The notes: generated by a model from the letters alone, not told the origin. A stretch of DNA of 64,000 nucleotides from Methylocapsa acidiphila B2 (GCF_000427445.1 NZ_ATYA01000001.1:1-64000), one strand, 5' to 3'. Counted from the stretch's first letter, positions 38,683-47,023 are shown. A program made the numbers and translations.

Positions 38683-39732
38683 ATGATTCGGAACAAACCG
38701 CGCGACGCCGCCGTTTACGGCGTCGACCTCGGCAAGAACATCTTCCACGTGGTCGGGCTCGACGCCGCAGGCATGCCTATTCAGAAGGTGAAGTTTCGGC
38801 GCGAGACGTTGTTGCAATTTTTCGCGCAAGCGAAGCAGGCGATCGTCGGAATGGAGGCGTGCCCCGGCTCACAATGGTTGGCCCGCAAAATCCGTGCGAT
38901 GGGCCACACGGTTCGCATCCTGCCGGCGCAATTCGTCAAGCCGTATGTCAAATCGAACAAGAACGACGCGATCGACGCCGCCGCGATCGCCGAGGCGGTC
39001 ACGCGACCGACAATGCGGTTCGTGGAGATCAAGACCCCCGACCAGATGGACATGCAGGCGCTGCATCGCATTCGTGATCAATTGGTTGCGGCCCGAACCG
39101 GCTTGGTCTGCCAGATGCGCGCGTTTTGTTTGGAATACGGCGTCGCCATCCGTCAGGGCGTCGGCGTCTTCAAACTCGATCTTCCCCGCGTTTTGGCGGA
39201 CGAGCAAAATGACCTCACGCCAACGATGCGACGTCTTCTTGGCGATCTCTTCGACGACTTACGCCGCTTGGAAGAGCGGATCGCCGCCGTCACGAAGGAG
39301 AACGAGGCGGCCGTCGGACAAGATGAAGTCGCCAGACGACTGATGAGCGTTCCCGGCATTGGGCCTCTGGGGGCCAGCGCGCTTCGGGCAGCCGCAGGCG
39401 ATGCGAGGCAATTCCAGAAAGCCCGAGACCTCGCGGCGTGGCTTGGGCTTGTTCCGCGTCAGCATTCCACCGGAGGAAAGCCGACGCTCCTGGGCATTAG
39501 CAAGCGGGGAAACTCGTATGTTCGCCGATTATTGATCCACGGCGCGCGATCATGCGCCATGCACCTGGATCGATCGAGAGACCGATTGGGGCAATGGATC
39601 GACCAGCTTGAGCGTCGGATGCACATCAACAAGGTCGTTGTGGCGCTCGCCGCCAAGATCGCGCGCGTCGCATGGGTCATTATGAATAGGCCGGGGTCGA
39701 TTTACCAGCCGCGCTCCCTCAGCGCCGCCTGA
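38683..39732 (+). CDS. IS110 family (IS1111 subgroup) transposase
   Basis: A 349-residue DEDD recombinase. The RuvC-like domain has Asp in YGVDLGKNIF, Glu in AIVGMEACPGS, and the DxxD-type KSNKNDAIDAAAIAEA; the C-terminal domain has the catalytic serine region VPRQHSTGGKPTLLGISKRG. A helix-hairpin-helix-like SVPGIGPLGASALRAAAGDA lies between. The gene is intact. It is followed by 224 non-coding bases before the right subterminal repeat, where IS1111 elements are expected to encode their bridge RNA. Confidence 0.94.
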   Translation: MIRNKPRDAAVYGVDLGKNIFHVVGLDAAGMPIQKVKFRRETLLQFFAQAKQAIVGMEACPGSQWLARKIRAMGHTVRILPAQFVKPYVKSNKNDAIDAAAIAEAVTRPTMRFVEIKTPDQMDMQALHRIRDQLVAARTGLVCQMRAFCLEYGVAIRQGVGVFKLDLPRVLADEQNDLTPTMRRLLGDLFDDLRRLEERIAAVTKENEAAVGQDEVARRLMSVPGIGPLGASALRAAAGDARQFQKARDLAAWLGLVPRQHSTGGKPTLLGISKRGNSYVRRLLIHGARSCAMHLDRSRDRLGQWIDQLERRMHINKVVVALAAKIARVAWVIMNRPGSIYQPRSLSAA

Positions 39733-39956
39733 GACGACCCAGGCCGAGTTTGCGAGGTTCGAGGAATGATGACGAGACAGTCGATCGGCGCTTCGTAAGC
39801 CCTTCGGGGAAACAGGGCCTCGCGCCCGCCGAAAGTATTTGGGAACGAAGCGCGCGGATCTCATCACGGCCTGGCTGCAACCGCAGCTCGCTCGCGAGAG
39901 GCCGGATACATTTAAGCAAACTGTCGACGCCGTCAGGAACCAAAGCCTTGCAAAGA
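39733..39956 (+). ncRNA. Candidate bridge RNA of the IS1111-type element
   Basis: IS110 elements use a structured bridge RNA whose loops pair with donor and target DNA; in the IS1111 subgroup it is encoded 3' of the recombinase (established knowledge). Here a hairpin with perfect stem GCCCT/AGGGC (39799-39803, 39814-39818) presents the loop TCGGGGAAAC, whose CGGGGAAA is the exact complement of the right target flank TTTCCCCG at 39973-39980. A weaker match to the left flank (GGCGCTT, 39787-39793, versus GGGGCTT) precedes it. The order fits left guide then right guide. Ends of the RNA are not known. Confidence 0.45.
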
Positions 39957-39969
39957 CGGAGCGGACCAT
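39957..39969. repeat. IS1111-type subterminal inverted repeat, right
   Basis: CGGAGCGGACCAT, the exact inverse of 38627-38639. IS3 orfA sequence resumes two bases later. Confidence 0.85.
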
Positions 39970-39970
39970 A

Positions 39971-40244
39971 CATTTCCCCGGGCGGCTTCGGTCAGGATCA
40001 GCTTGTCCAGGGTCAGGTCCGATGCCACCCGCCGCAACCGGGCGTTCTCCAGCTCCAGGTCCTTCAGCCGCTTGACCTGGTCGCTCTTCAGGCCGCCGTA
40101 CTCCGCACGCCAGCGGAAGTACGTCGTCTCCGTCACAGCGATCGTTTTCACCACCTCGGCGATCGACTTGCCTTGTGCTGTCAGGACATCAACCTGACGC
40201 AGCTTGGCGACAATCTCCTCCGGCTTGTGGCGCTTTATTCCCAT
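39971..40244 (-). CDS. IS3 family OrfA, cut at its 3' end by IS110
   Basis: The frame starts MGIKRHKPEEIVAKLRQVDV at 40244 and carries the helix-turn-helix (AEVVKTIAVTETTYFRWRAE) and leucine-rich LKDLELENARLRRVASDLTL. The end TEAARGN is where orfA normally stops or frameshifts into orfB; the IS110 element begins just there, so the product runs a few foreign codons further. It is the 5' half of the IS3 whose orfB is at 37696-38616. Confidence 0.82.
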
Positions 40245-40319
40245 CGCTCCATCCTTCCAAATGGTCCGCAGACCAACATACCGGATGGATCACTTCAAGG
40301 GGCGCAGACCATCCGGCGC

Positions 40320-40976
40320 ATGACCCACGCCGATGTTCCGCAGAGCGCCGTCCGGTTCCTGACGCCAAAGCCTATCCAGATTTGCCTTGCATGCGCCCAG
40401 AAGAATGAACAACGGGACGCCGCCGCGGCAATTTTGCGAAGTTCTCTTGAAGGCTGGCGGTTCACCTGCGCCGTCTGCGGATCGAAACTCGTCGAAGTTG
40501 AACAGCACAAGGCGCCATGTCCTCAAGTACCGTCGACGCCGTTCGCAGAAATATGGAACAAGGCGCTTCACGGACAACAGCTCTTTGACAACGCCATCAT
40601 CCACAATGAATGGCCGTGGGCGTCGCCCATTCACGTTTTCCGCATGCTCCTTGTGCGACGGCATTGCAGTCGCACCGAGCTGGACAATGGGTTTGACCAC
40701 GGCAGAACAGCCAATCTCTTAGTTCCAGGCTTCGATGAGACCGTCCAGCAGCTCGGCATCGAGCCGCCCCGAGGTGGTCGACCCATAGTTCCCCTGCCTA
40801 TTCGGCCGGCTCTCCTCGCCGCCGTGTCAATCGTCATCGACCAAGGCCCACCTGCGATCTCAGCGCTGTCGGAGGCGACAATCTTTGGCCATCGCCTGCA
40901 GTTCGAAAAGATCGTTTCGCAAATGCAGGCCGAAATTCGCGCCCGCCGGACTGTCTCACAATTGCTGCAATTCTGA
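40320..40976 (+). pseudogene. TniQ-like transposition protein, N-terminally truncated
   Basis: A 218-residue fragment. The first part has two Cys pairs typical of the TniQ zinc-binding region (IQICLACAQK and RFTCAVCGSKL) with tryptophan-rich spacing. The second part (QQLGIEPPRGGRPIVPLPIR and PALLAAVSIVIDQGP) also fits my recollection of TniQ-type proteins. TniQ recruits Tn7-like transposases to target sites. Its true start is lost to the IS3 inserted at 40311, and no tniA/tniB genes are nearby, so it is a relic. Confidence 0.55.
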
Positions 40977-41049
40977 GACGCCAACGAGCTTTTATCTCGC
41001 AATTAAGTGCGATAAATTGCAAAATTCGATAGAATCTCATGATTAAGCG

Positions 41050-41450
41050 CAACGCGACACACAGCGGCTTGAAGGAGCGTGTCGCGCTGAGCATGGCGAG
41101 GCAGGAATATTTCGTGTTGGCGAAGACGATGCGGCCCGAGGGCTCGACGGCGATCTCATGAATGTCGAGCTCCCCGGTGACCTGCGCATTGCGCCGGACG
41201 TAGAGGCGATCGAACAGATCATTGGCGAGTTCATCCGGCCCGAGCACAATCTCGAGCCGCCAGACTTCGCGCGCGGTCCCGACATAGACGCGCTGTGAGA
41301 AAGCGGCGAGACGCATGCCGCGAGAAAATCCCGCCGCGCTGATAATCGGCTGGCCGTCGCTACTACGGGCGTGCTCCAGCGCGCGGCGATAAATGGCAGC
41401 TCGATGAAGTCGTCGTCTCCATCTCCAGTGAAACTAACTGACTGCGGCAT
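41050..41450 (-). pseudogene. TIGR03032-family (DUF4915) protein fragment
   Basis: The frame from 41450 begins MPQSVSFTGDGDDDFIELPF, then shifts near 41370; the next frame reads AAFSQRVYVGTAREVWRLEI, LYVRRNAQVTGELDIHEIAV and GRIVFANTKYSCLAMLSATR, matching the beta-propeller-like N-terminal half of this family ('RLALGT...IWEF...HFTGDIDIHE...LWFVNT.FSCL'). The C-terminal half is gone. Function unknown. Confidence 0.6.
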
Positions 41451-41637
41451 AGCACTCCCAACTCTGAGACGGTCTCGTCTCGGCTTTAGCTCGCCGCAAC
41501 TGCATGAGCCTTTTTGTGTCAGAGCAACCGCGAGATCCAAAAATTCATGAAAAACCAAGCCTGCATCGAGTTCCGCGCCATTTCTGCTCACTATATTATG
41601 TTTGATTGGACTGGGTCAGGTTCGTGGAAGGGCTTTG

Positions 41638-42228
41638 ATGGCGCGGCAAAATCAAAATGAAAGAAGTGCATCGCGGTCAGCGGCGCACAGGGGTCTCGCT
41701 TCCCAGCAATCCGCCAGGCTCTCGTTTGAGAAAGACTTGCGAGAGGTTGGATTTGGACCTGAGGAAATTCAGGGGGCTTGGTCGCGGACGGACGAAGTCG
41801 ACAGGGTATCGATCGAATTAATGACCTTAGCCGCCGGTCTAGCCTCGGAGGAGGATCTAGCGTCTGAAACGGTGAAGCGTGCGCGGAACACATTGGCAAA
41901 CGTCGTTGAAATGCCGTTCGAAGAGTTTGAGCGGCTTGCATTCAAGTTGTGGAGCCAATGGGAAGAGCGGAGCGGCCGAAGCCTCGCCGAAAGACCTCTT
42001 GATGCGTTTGGCGCGGGAGTCATGTTGCTAGTCGAAGATTGCGAAGAGAGGCTTGGTTGGTCCCAGTATCCGCAGGGAAATATCGGAATGGCCGCCCGCA
42101 TCATCGTTCGCAGAGAGATTTATGACGCGATCGAACGGCGCTATCCTCGTCTTGGCGACGAGTGCCATCGCCAATTTAGAGCGGAATGGGATCGCTGGCT
42201 CAGCATGAAACGCGCTCAGCGCGACTAG
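41638..42228 (+). CDS. Hypothetical protein, 196 residues
   Basis: A clean frame from the ATG at 41638, preceded by GGAAGGG. The protein is helical and charged (EKDLREVGFGPEEIQGAWSR; RARNTLANVVEMPFEEFERL; EWDRWLSMKRAQRD). No membrane segment or recognised domain. It stands between the TIGR03032 relic and the repABC operon, on the opposite strand to repC. Confidence 0.65.
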   Translation: MARQNQNERSASRSAAHRGLASQQSARLSFEKDLREVGFGPEEIQGAWSRTDEVDRVSIELMTLAAGLASEEDLASETVKRARNTLANVVEMPFEEFERLAFKLWSQWEERSGRSLAERPLDAFGAGVMLLVEDCEERLGWSQYPQGNIGMAARIIVRREIYDAIERRYPRLGDECHRQFRAEWDRWLSMKRAQRD

Positions 42229-42253
42229 GACGCCTTTTTCGTCGCGACGTTCC

Positions 42254-42427
42254 ATGGGCGTGCGGATCGAAAAAAGGAAACGTCCTACGAAAAAGCGCGC
42301 TGCCCTTATCGATCCAGCCGCGAAAGACTTCGCCTGGGCATTCGCTTTTGGCGAGAGGCACGATGTTTTGCGGTTGTCTATGATCATGAACGAGTTAAGC
42401 GACGCGCGCATGCAAAACCTTTGCTGA
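42254..42427 (+). CDS. Possible small basic protein, 57 residues
   Basis: A short frame opening MGVRIEKRKRPTKKRAALID and ending in a helical ERHDVLRLSMIMNELSDARM. The basic start and coding-like composition suggest a real gene, but there is no ribosome binding site and it lies immediately downstream of repC on the opposite strand. Confidence 0.3.
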   Translation: MGVRIEKRKRPTKKRAALIDPAAKDFAWAFAFGERHDVLRLSMIMNELSDARMQNLC

Positions 42428-42444
42428 TCAAGCGGACACACGAA

Positions 42445-43659
42445 TTAACCTCGCTTTCGCGCGCCATCGCGCAATTTCGTCCGGATCAAAGCCATGAGGA
42501 CGGGACCAAGCGAGAACTCCCCTGCCCTCGCCTTCTCAGTCAAATTGCGCAAATAGCCGCCAGGACTCTTGATCGAGTCGGAGCGCTGCAGAATCGCCGC
42601 GACCACAACGGCAGCATCTTCGGCGCCGAGAACATTGCTAGCCTCCTCGAAGGCGCTTGGACTGATCCCGAGCATGGATCGGACCAGCGTCGCCGTGGCG
42701 ACAAAGTCACGCCAAGACGCAATGCCTTGCTTGGCGTAATCGATCATGTCGGGGCAAGCCTCAAGGACCATACCAAGCGGATAGGATCGTTGGGGAGGCC
42801 TCGTAGGTTCCGGACAAGGCTGGATGGTCGGCCCGTGGCTTATTGGTAAGCCATGTTCAGATTCAATTTGGATGTTTGGATTTGAATTTTGTATGTGCCG
42901 TCCACTTTGGGACTCATTGGCGTCTTTTTTTATTGAATCGAGATAGTCCTCCAAGAGCTTACGGATTTCCGCCGCGAGCCTCTCCAGATCCTCCGCCAGC
43001 GGTTTGAGTTGGGCCACGCTTGCCGTTCGAGGGATGTTTGCTGCGATTGCCGCATAGGCCTTGTGGAAGCCAGCCCAGTCTCCCGGCGCGCCTTCTTCAA
43101 CGCCAGCCGCGATCATTTTCACGATGTCCCGGCGGCAAAGGGTGATCCGTTCACGAACGAGAAGAAGGGCGCGCCTCTCTACCCTGGCCGCTTCGGCCAT
43201 TCGCTCGAACTCGTCCGCACGGGCCACTAGAGGCGTGAGGTCAAAGCCGAAGGCGGTTTCGATCACTCCCCCCTGCCCTTTCCGGGCGTAGCGCTTGCCG
43301 TTGGGGCTATCGCGACGAATGATCAGGCCACAGTCGACCAACGCAGCCAGATAGCGGCGGAGCGTGGTCGGCGCCATGCCATGCGCCCGAAGCATCAACT
43401 GATCGTTGGACGGAAAGACGACGACGCCCCTCTCCCCGGTCAAAGTAGTCTCTGGATGAAAGGTCAAAAGCGCGTTGAGGACCGCGAGCGCGCGGTCGGA
43501 AACCCCGATCGCAGCTTTGCCCTCGCAGATAGAGCGGAAGACTTGCCATTTATGCACAGCCGCTTCAGACGGGCATGCTTTCGCTGCCGCCTGACTCGCC
43601 ACCATGGCGAGCGTCAGCGGCCGCCGCCCAAAGGGCGTCGTTGATAGATCTGGCTGCAT
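42445..43659 (-). CDS. repC: RepC replication initiator of a repABC plasmid
   Basis: About 404 residues. The N-terminal TTPFGRRPLTLAMVASQ and winged-helix region (FPSNDQLMLRAHGMAPTTLR ... LVDCGLIIRRDSPNGKRYAR) are typical of RepC, which binds an origin inside its own coding sequence. The C-terminal half (ASWRDFVATATLVRSMLGIS; LQRSDSIKSPGGYLRNLTEK) is the conserved RepC end. I prefer the ATG at 43659, with AGGGTG upstream, over the GTG at 43668. A counter-transcribed RNA candidate lies just upstream, and a decayed repC mosaic separates it from repB. Confidence 0.95.
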   Translation of the reverse strand: MQPDLSTTPFGRRPLTLAMVASQAAAKACPSEAAVHKWQVFRSICEGKAAIGVSDRALAVLNALLTFHPETTLTGERGVVVFPSNDQLMLRAHGMAPTTLRRYLAALVDCGLIIRRDSPNGKRYARKGQGGVIETAFGFDLTPLVARADEFERMAEAARVERRALLLVRERITLCRRDIVKMIAAGVEEGAPGDWAGFHKAYAAIAANIPRTASVAQLKPLAEDLERLAAEIRKLLEDYLDSIKKDANESQSGRHIQNSNPNIQIESEHGLPISHGPTIQPCPEPTRPPQRSYPLGMVLEACPDMIDYAKQGIASWRDFVATATLVRSMLGISPSAFEEASNVLGAEDAAVVVAAILQRSDSIKSPGGYLRNLTEKARAGEFSLGPVLMALIRTKLRDGARKRG

Positions 43660-43716
43660 GTTCTTCACCCTGTTTTAGGCAAAGAAAAATCGCTCGCTGA
43701 AACGGCGTTGCTAGTC

Positions 43717-43808
43717 TTGACAACAATGGCCGGAAGTGGAATCTCTCGATTGCGAATTCTTGAGATTAGGGCTTCCTGGGCGGTGACGTTTCGGGGGCCT
43801 TTTTCTTT
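43717..43808 (+). ncRNA. Counter-transcribed RNA (ctRNA/incA) candidate upstream of repC
   Basis: repABC plasmids encode a small antisense RNA between repB and repC, on the opposite strand, that limits RepC synthesis. Here the plus strand has TTGACA (43717), a 17-base spacer and AATCTC (43740), then a terminator-like stem GGCTTCC/GGGGGCC (43770-43776, 43793-43799, two G-T pairs) followed by TTTTTCTTTT. An alternative stem GGAAG..AATCTC/GAGATT..CTTCC (43732-43776) uses the same CTTCC and would form in the repC leader strand too. Confidence 0.65.
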
Positions 43809-43970
43809 TGCCTTTGTTTCTCCTGGATCGACTGGGTACGCGGTTCACTCTTCCTCAGGGCTTTCAACGGCCAAGCGGAACTCTGATTTGAGATGACGAC
43901 TATGGCAGAATCTCAGTCCTTGGACTGCTTTGTGTCTCCCTAATTTCCCCACGACGGGATTACAGCGTTG

Positions 43971-44636
43971 CTATCGCCTACTGTTGAGCAGCGGCGAGCA
44001 CGACCAGAACACACTGCGAATTATGGCAGGAGTGTCATTCTCTCGCGAAAGAGTTGGAATGTGATGATGGCGTTCCCGCCTAATCGGAGTGGTTGCTGGG
44101 TTAGCGCATGAAAGCAAACCTCGCGCTTGCACAAACAATGTTGGGTCGGGAGTTAATTGCATCCCCTGCCCAATCTGTCGGCGGTGCTTCCCGTTTGGGC
44201 CTTTGCGTCGGGTGACCAAGCCGCAATTGACGAGTGCATGTTTAAGGAAGCACTCCCCAATCCGCGTTCCGACTATTTTGATGATGTCACGTCGGCTACG
44301 CATAGCCCTCTCCGGAGGCACTGCCCAAGCGCGATGCTCCCTCTGCACCACTACGACCAATGTCGTGGCTTCGCCCGTCTTTGCCAGGATCGTCTGCGGA
44401 TCGGAGCCGAGCACGATCTCGGGCACGCTGGCCTGCCCTTTTCCTAGGTAGCGCATGCCTTTTGGGGTGCCACGGAGGAGGATCATCAAGCCCCCGTTGG
44501 CCACTGCCACCGGACAGCGGTGGAAGGTGAATGGCAACAGGTCGTTCGACCGGCCCCCAACTTGATTATCAGTGGCACGAGTCAGTGGCCGCCGCTCAAA
44601 CAGCGTCGTTGAAAATTCTAGTTGCATCTTCTTCAC
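43971..44636 (-). pseudogene. Decayed repC mosaic between repB and repC
   Basis: The frame opens like repC (MQLEFSTTLFERRPLTRA) but then contains two successive remnants of the same RepC segment: GGLMILLRGTPKGMRYLGKG ... RAMRSRRDIIKIVGTRIGE, and NCGLVTRRKGPNGKHRRQIG. Both correspond to one stretch of the intact protein (CGLIIRRDSPNGKRYARKGQ ... CRRDIVKMIAAGV). It is therefore a fusion of at least two old repC copies, with no C-terminal half, and cannot be a working initiator. Confidence 0.8.
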
Positions 44637-44685
44637 CTTATTTCAGGCAAAGAAAATCCGCCCGCCGAAACGGCGCTAAAAGCTC

Positions 44686-44769
44686 TTGACTACGATTCGC
44701 GGAAGTGGGATTCTCTTAAGTGCTAGTTGAAGAGAAGGGCTTCCGGAGCTGATGTTTCGGGGGCCTTTT
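44686..44769 (+). ncRNA. Second ctRNA-like region upstream of the repC mosaic
   Basis: A duplicate of the ctRNA region: TTGACT (44686), 17 bases, GATTCT (44709), then GGCTTCC/GGGGGCC (44738-44744, 44759-44765) and TTTTC. The alternative long stem GGAAG..TTCTCTT/AAGAGAA..CTTCC (44701-44744) keeps the outer arms of the first copy while the inner arms have changed together, so pairing is conserved though sequence is not. Confidence 0.55.
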
Positions 44770-44810
44770 CTTTGCTATATCCCTCGGTTTGTGGTTGATT
44801 CGTAAGAAGA

Positions 44811-45827
44811 TTACTCTTCCCGGCGATCCTCGGGGCTCGTTTGTTGGAACGTTTCGAACAGGCCCGGAAGTTGATTGATCAAATAGGCCGCAAATCCAGC
44901 GTCCGCCTTGCGATCAATTAAGATTTTCACTTCATTCTCTGATTGCGTCACCCGAGCAACTTGATGACCCGATATCGTGGCGACTGTCCAATTCGGCTCT
45001 TTGCGGACTTCTACTTCCGAGTTGGAGGCCGATAACAAGACTAAAAATCGTGTATCAGAATCATTTTCATTAAAGCCCGGATTTCTAATCGCTGCTCGCA
45101 TTCTCTTAATGGAATCTAAGTTCTTTGCGGCATCCGCAAGTGCTTGCCACCTACCTCGTCCCACCTTCGGAGCCCGCCCAATAGCAGCTATTAGATCGTC
45201 TGGAATCGTTCGCGCCACAGAGACAAGCTTCGATGCCTCAGCACGATCGACAGACAAAGCTTCTTGGATTACGGACCGGTCGTGACCAGCATCTTCGAGG
45301 CGCATAGCGAAGACTGCGCGCTCAATGAAGGAAAGATCTTGCCGGGCCGAATTTTCGATACCCTGCGCGATGACGAGATCTTGATCCGATAATGTTCTAA
45401 TGGCTGCTTTGACCAGCTGGCCGAGTTCGCGAAGAACTCGAACCCGTCGATGTCCATACGCAACTTGGTATCGGCCCGGCGACGCCGGATGCTGGCGAAC
45501 CAAAATTGGCACTTCTTGCCCATTGGCTTTGATTGAGGCTTTGAGGGCCTCCAATGACGGATCGTCGACGTCGGCGAACCGGTCGGCAACAGGAGACGGA
45601 TCGATCAGTGTCGGATCGATGTCGAGGATCGCCGCCCCTCCCGCCAAGGCCTCACGGAGCGCATCGTTCTCTCGCTCGATCCCCGTCAACGAATCCTTCA
45701 TTGACCGAACCGAACCTGGAGAGACCTTGGGCCGGAATGCGGCATTGTTGTCGGCTGACAACGTCTCCGCCTGCGGGGCCGTGAACAGGGACCGGATGGT
45801 GTCAGTGCGCTTACTCATCGACCCCAA
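44811..45827 (-). CDS. repB: RepB, ParB-family partition protein
   Basis: 338 residues. The N-terminal ParB domain contains VPILVRQHPASPGRYQVAYG and HRRVRVLRELGQ (the ParB box II-like GHRR motif), followed by the helix-turn-helix segment AGHDRSVIQEALSVDRAEAS. It binds parS, spreads, and stimulates RepA. The first codons overlap the end of repA (45815-45827). A parS site lies within its own 5' coding region at 45747-45762. Confidence 0.95.
   Translation of the reverse strand: MGSMSKRTDTIRSLFTAPQAETLSADNNAAFRPKVSPGSVRSMKDSLTGIERENDALREALAGGAAILDIDPTLIDPSPVADRFADVDDPSLEALKASIKANGQEVPILVRQHPASPGRYQVAYGHRRVRVLRELGQLVKAAIRTLSDQDLVIAQGIENSARQDLSFIERAVFAMRLEDAGHDRSVIQEALSVDRAEASKLVSVARTIPDDLIAAIGRAPKVGRGRWQALADAAKNLDSIKRMRAAIRNPGFNENDSDTRFLVLLSASNSEVEVRKEPNWTVATISGHQVARVTQSENEVKILIDRKADAGFAAYLINQLPGLFETFQQTSPEDRREE
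45747..45762. promoter_or_regulatory. repABC parS site within repB
   Basis: GTTGTCGGCTGACAAC matches the repABC centromere consensus GTT-N4-GC-N4-AAC exactly. It lies about 65 bp inside repB. Confidence 0.85.
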
Positions 45828-47023
45828 ACCCTTTTTACAAGATCAACGATCTCTGCATTGACAGCATCGATCGATTCCAAAGCGCGATCGTAAGCGGCCC
45901 TGCCAACTGAACCCCGATCAAGTTCATAGAGTGACTGCTTAGTAAGTCCGGCGTTAGCAATCGCCGTCGATTTCCATGCCGTCGCCCTCAATACATCGTT
46001 GACAAAAAGACCTCTCAAAAGAGCAACAATCTGCGCTTCAGGCACGTCGTTCGGGTCATGGCGCGTCACGACGTATCGCAGAAAATCGTGGTCTATATGG
46101 CCGCCAGCGTCTTCGATCACTGACATCAGATCGGCCGTCATAAGCAGGAATTGGCTCATTGACGCTACATCGACCATCTGTGGATGGATCGTAACGACCA
46201 TTGCCGTAGCAGCATTGAGCGCCCCGAGAGTCAGATACCCAAGCTGCGGCGGGCAGTCGATTACGACGACATCGAACTCATCTGCAACTTCCTCAATTGC
46301 AGCGGCGACGCGCCGAAAAAACATCTGGGAGCCCCGCGCCTTGCCATCTGCGATAGCCCTTGGGGTATCGTGCTCGAACTCCATAAGTTCCAGGTTACCC
46401 GGGACCAAACTGACCCCATCAAAATAAGTCGCGCGGATAACGTCTCGCATCGATCTTCGACTCGCGTCATACCGTATCGCGCCGTACAGGGTCTCGTTTT
46501 CTCCGATCTCAAACTCGGGCTGATAGCCAAACATTGCCGACAAGGAGGCTTGTGGATCAAGATCAATCGCCAGAACACGAAACCCGTGCAAAGCAAGGTA
46601 TTGCGTCAGGTAGAGACTGGTCGTGGTCTTAGCTGAACCGCCTTTAAAGTTCGCTACAGCGAGCACCTGAAGCTTATCGCCCGACCGTCGACCAGGCTGA
46701 AAATGAAGCGCTTCCTTCGGTCTAGCTCGTGCTAAATATGTGCGAAGATCGTTAATCTGTGCCAAACTATAGGATCGGCGGCCGCCCGACGACAAGACCG
46801 GCTTTGGGCCAAGTCCATCGAGAGAGAGTTGACGTAAATAGCCGTCTGAAACACCGAGAACGCGAGCTACTTCACCAGAAGTAAAGGAGCGCAGGCTCTT
46901 GACCGAAGATGGCGGGAACATTGCTGAGCGAAGCGACCGCAGCTGGCCGGACAAAATAGCAGCATGTCTGGCGACATGTGTCGAAGACGTTTCTATGGGC
47001 CGTTCTGCTTGAGCTGGTAACAC
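45815..47023 (-). CDS. repA: RepA, ParA-family partition ATPase
   Basis: About 402 residues from the GTG at 47023 (preceded by AAGGAT); a longer TTG start at 47140 is possible but exceeds normal RepA length. A MerR-like DNA-binding segment (FTSGEVARVLGVSDGYLRQL) precedes the deviant Walker A ANFKGGSAKTTTS and LAIDLDPQASLSAMFGYQ; DVVVIDCPPQLGYLTLGALN is the Walker B region. RepA with RepB partitions the plasmid and represses the operon. It is the first gene, overlapping repB by about 13 bases. Confidence 0.95.
   Translation of the reverse strand: MLPAQAERPIETSSTHVARHAAILSGQLRSLRSAMFPPSSVKSLRSFTSGEVARVLGVSDGYLRQLSLDGLGPKPVLSSGGRRSYSLAQINDLRTYLARARPKEALHFQPGRRSGDKLQVLAVANFKGGSAKTTTSLYLTQYLALHGFRVLAIDLDPQASLSAMFGYQPEFEIGENETLYGAIRYDASRRSMRDVIRATYFDGVSLVPGNLELMEFEHDTPRAIADGKARGSQMFFRRVAAAIEEVADEFDVVVIDCPPQLGYLTLGALNAATAMVVTIHPQMVDVASMSQFLLMTADLMSVIEDAGGHIDHDFLRYVVTRHDPNDVPEAQIVALLRGLFVNDVLRATAWKSTAIANAGLTKQSLYELDRGSVGRAAYDRALESIDAVNAEIVDLVKRVWGR

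Larger units (their letters stand above)
37662..40311. mobile_element. IS3 element interrupted by an IS1111-type IS110 element
   Basis: The IS3 ends are TGGCCTGCCCCTGG (37662) and the inverse of TGGTCTGCGCCCC (ending 40311). On the minus strand its orfA is at 40244-39971 and orfB at 38616-37696. Between them an IS110 element of about 1350 bp is inserted at the orfA/orfB junction. A decayed copy with the same nested arrangement is at 18711-19910. Confidence 0.85.

Noticed and set aside
37696-38829. IS3 orfB read as a 377-residue protein
   Set aside because: The first 70 codons are antisense to the IS110 transposase gene; the true orfB part begins near 38616.
39750-40976. A single 408-codon gene spanning the IS110 3' region, IS3 orfA antisense and the TniQ-like part
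   Set aside because: Only the part after 40320 resembles a protein family; the rest lies in the IS110 non-coding end and antisense to orfA.
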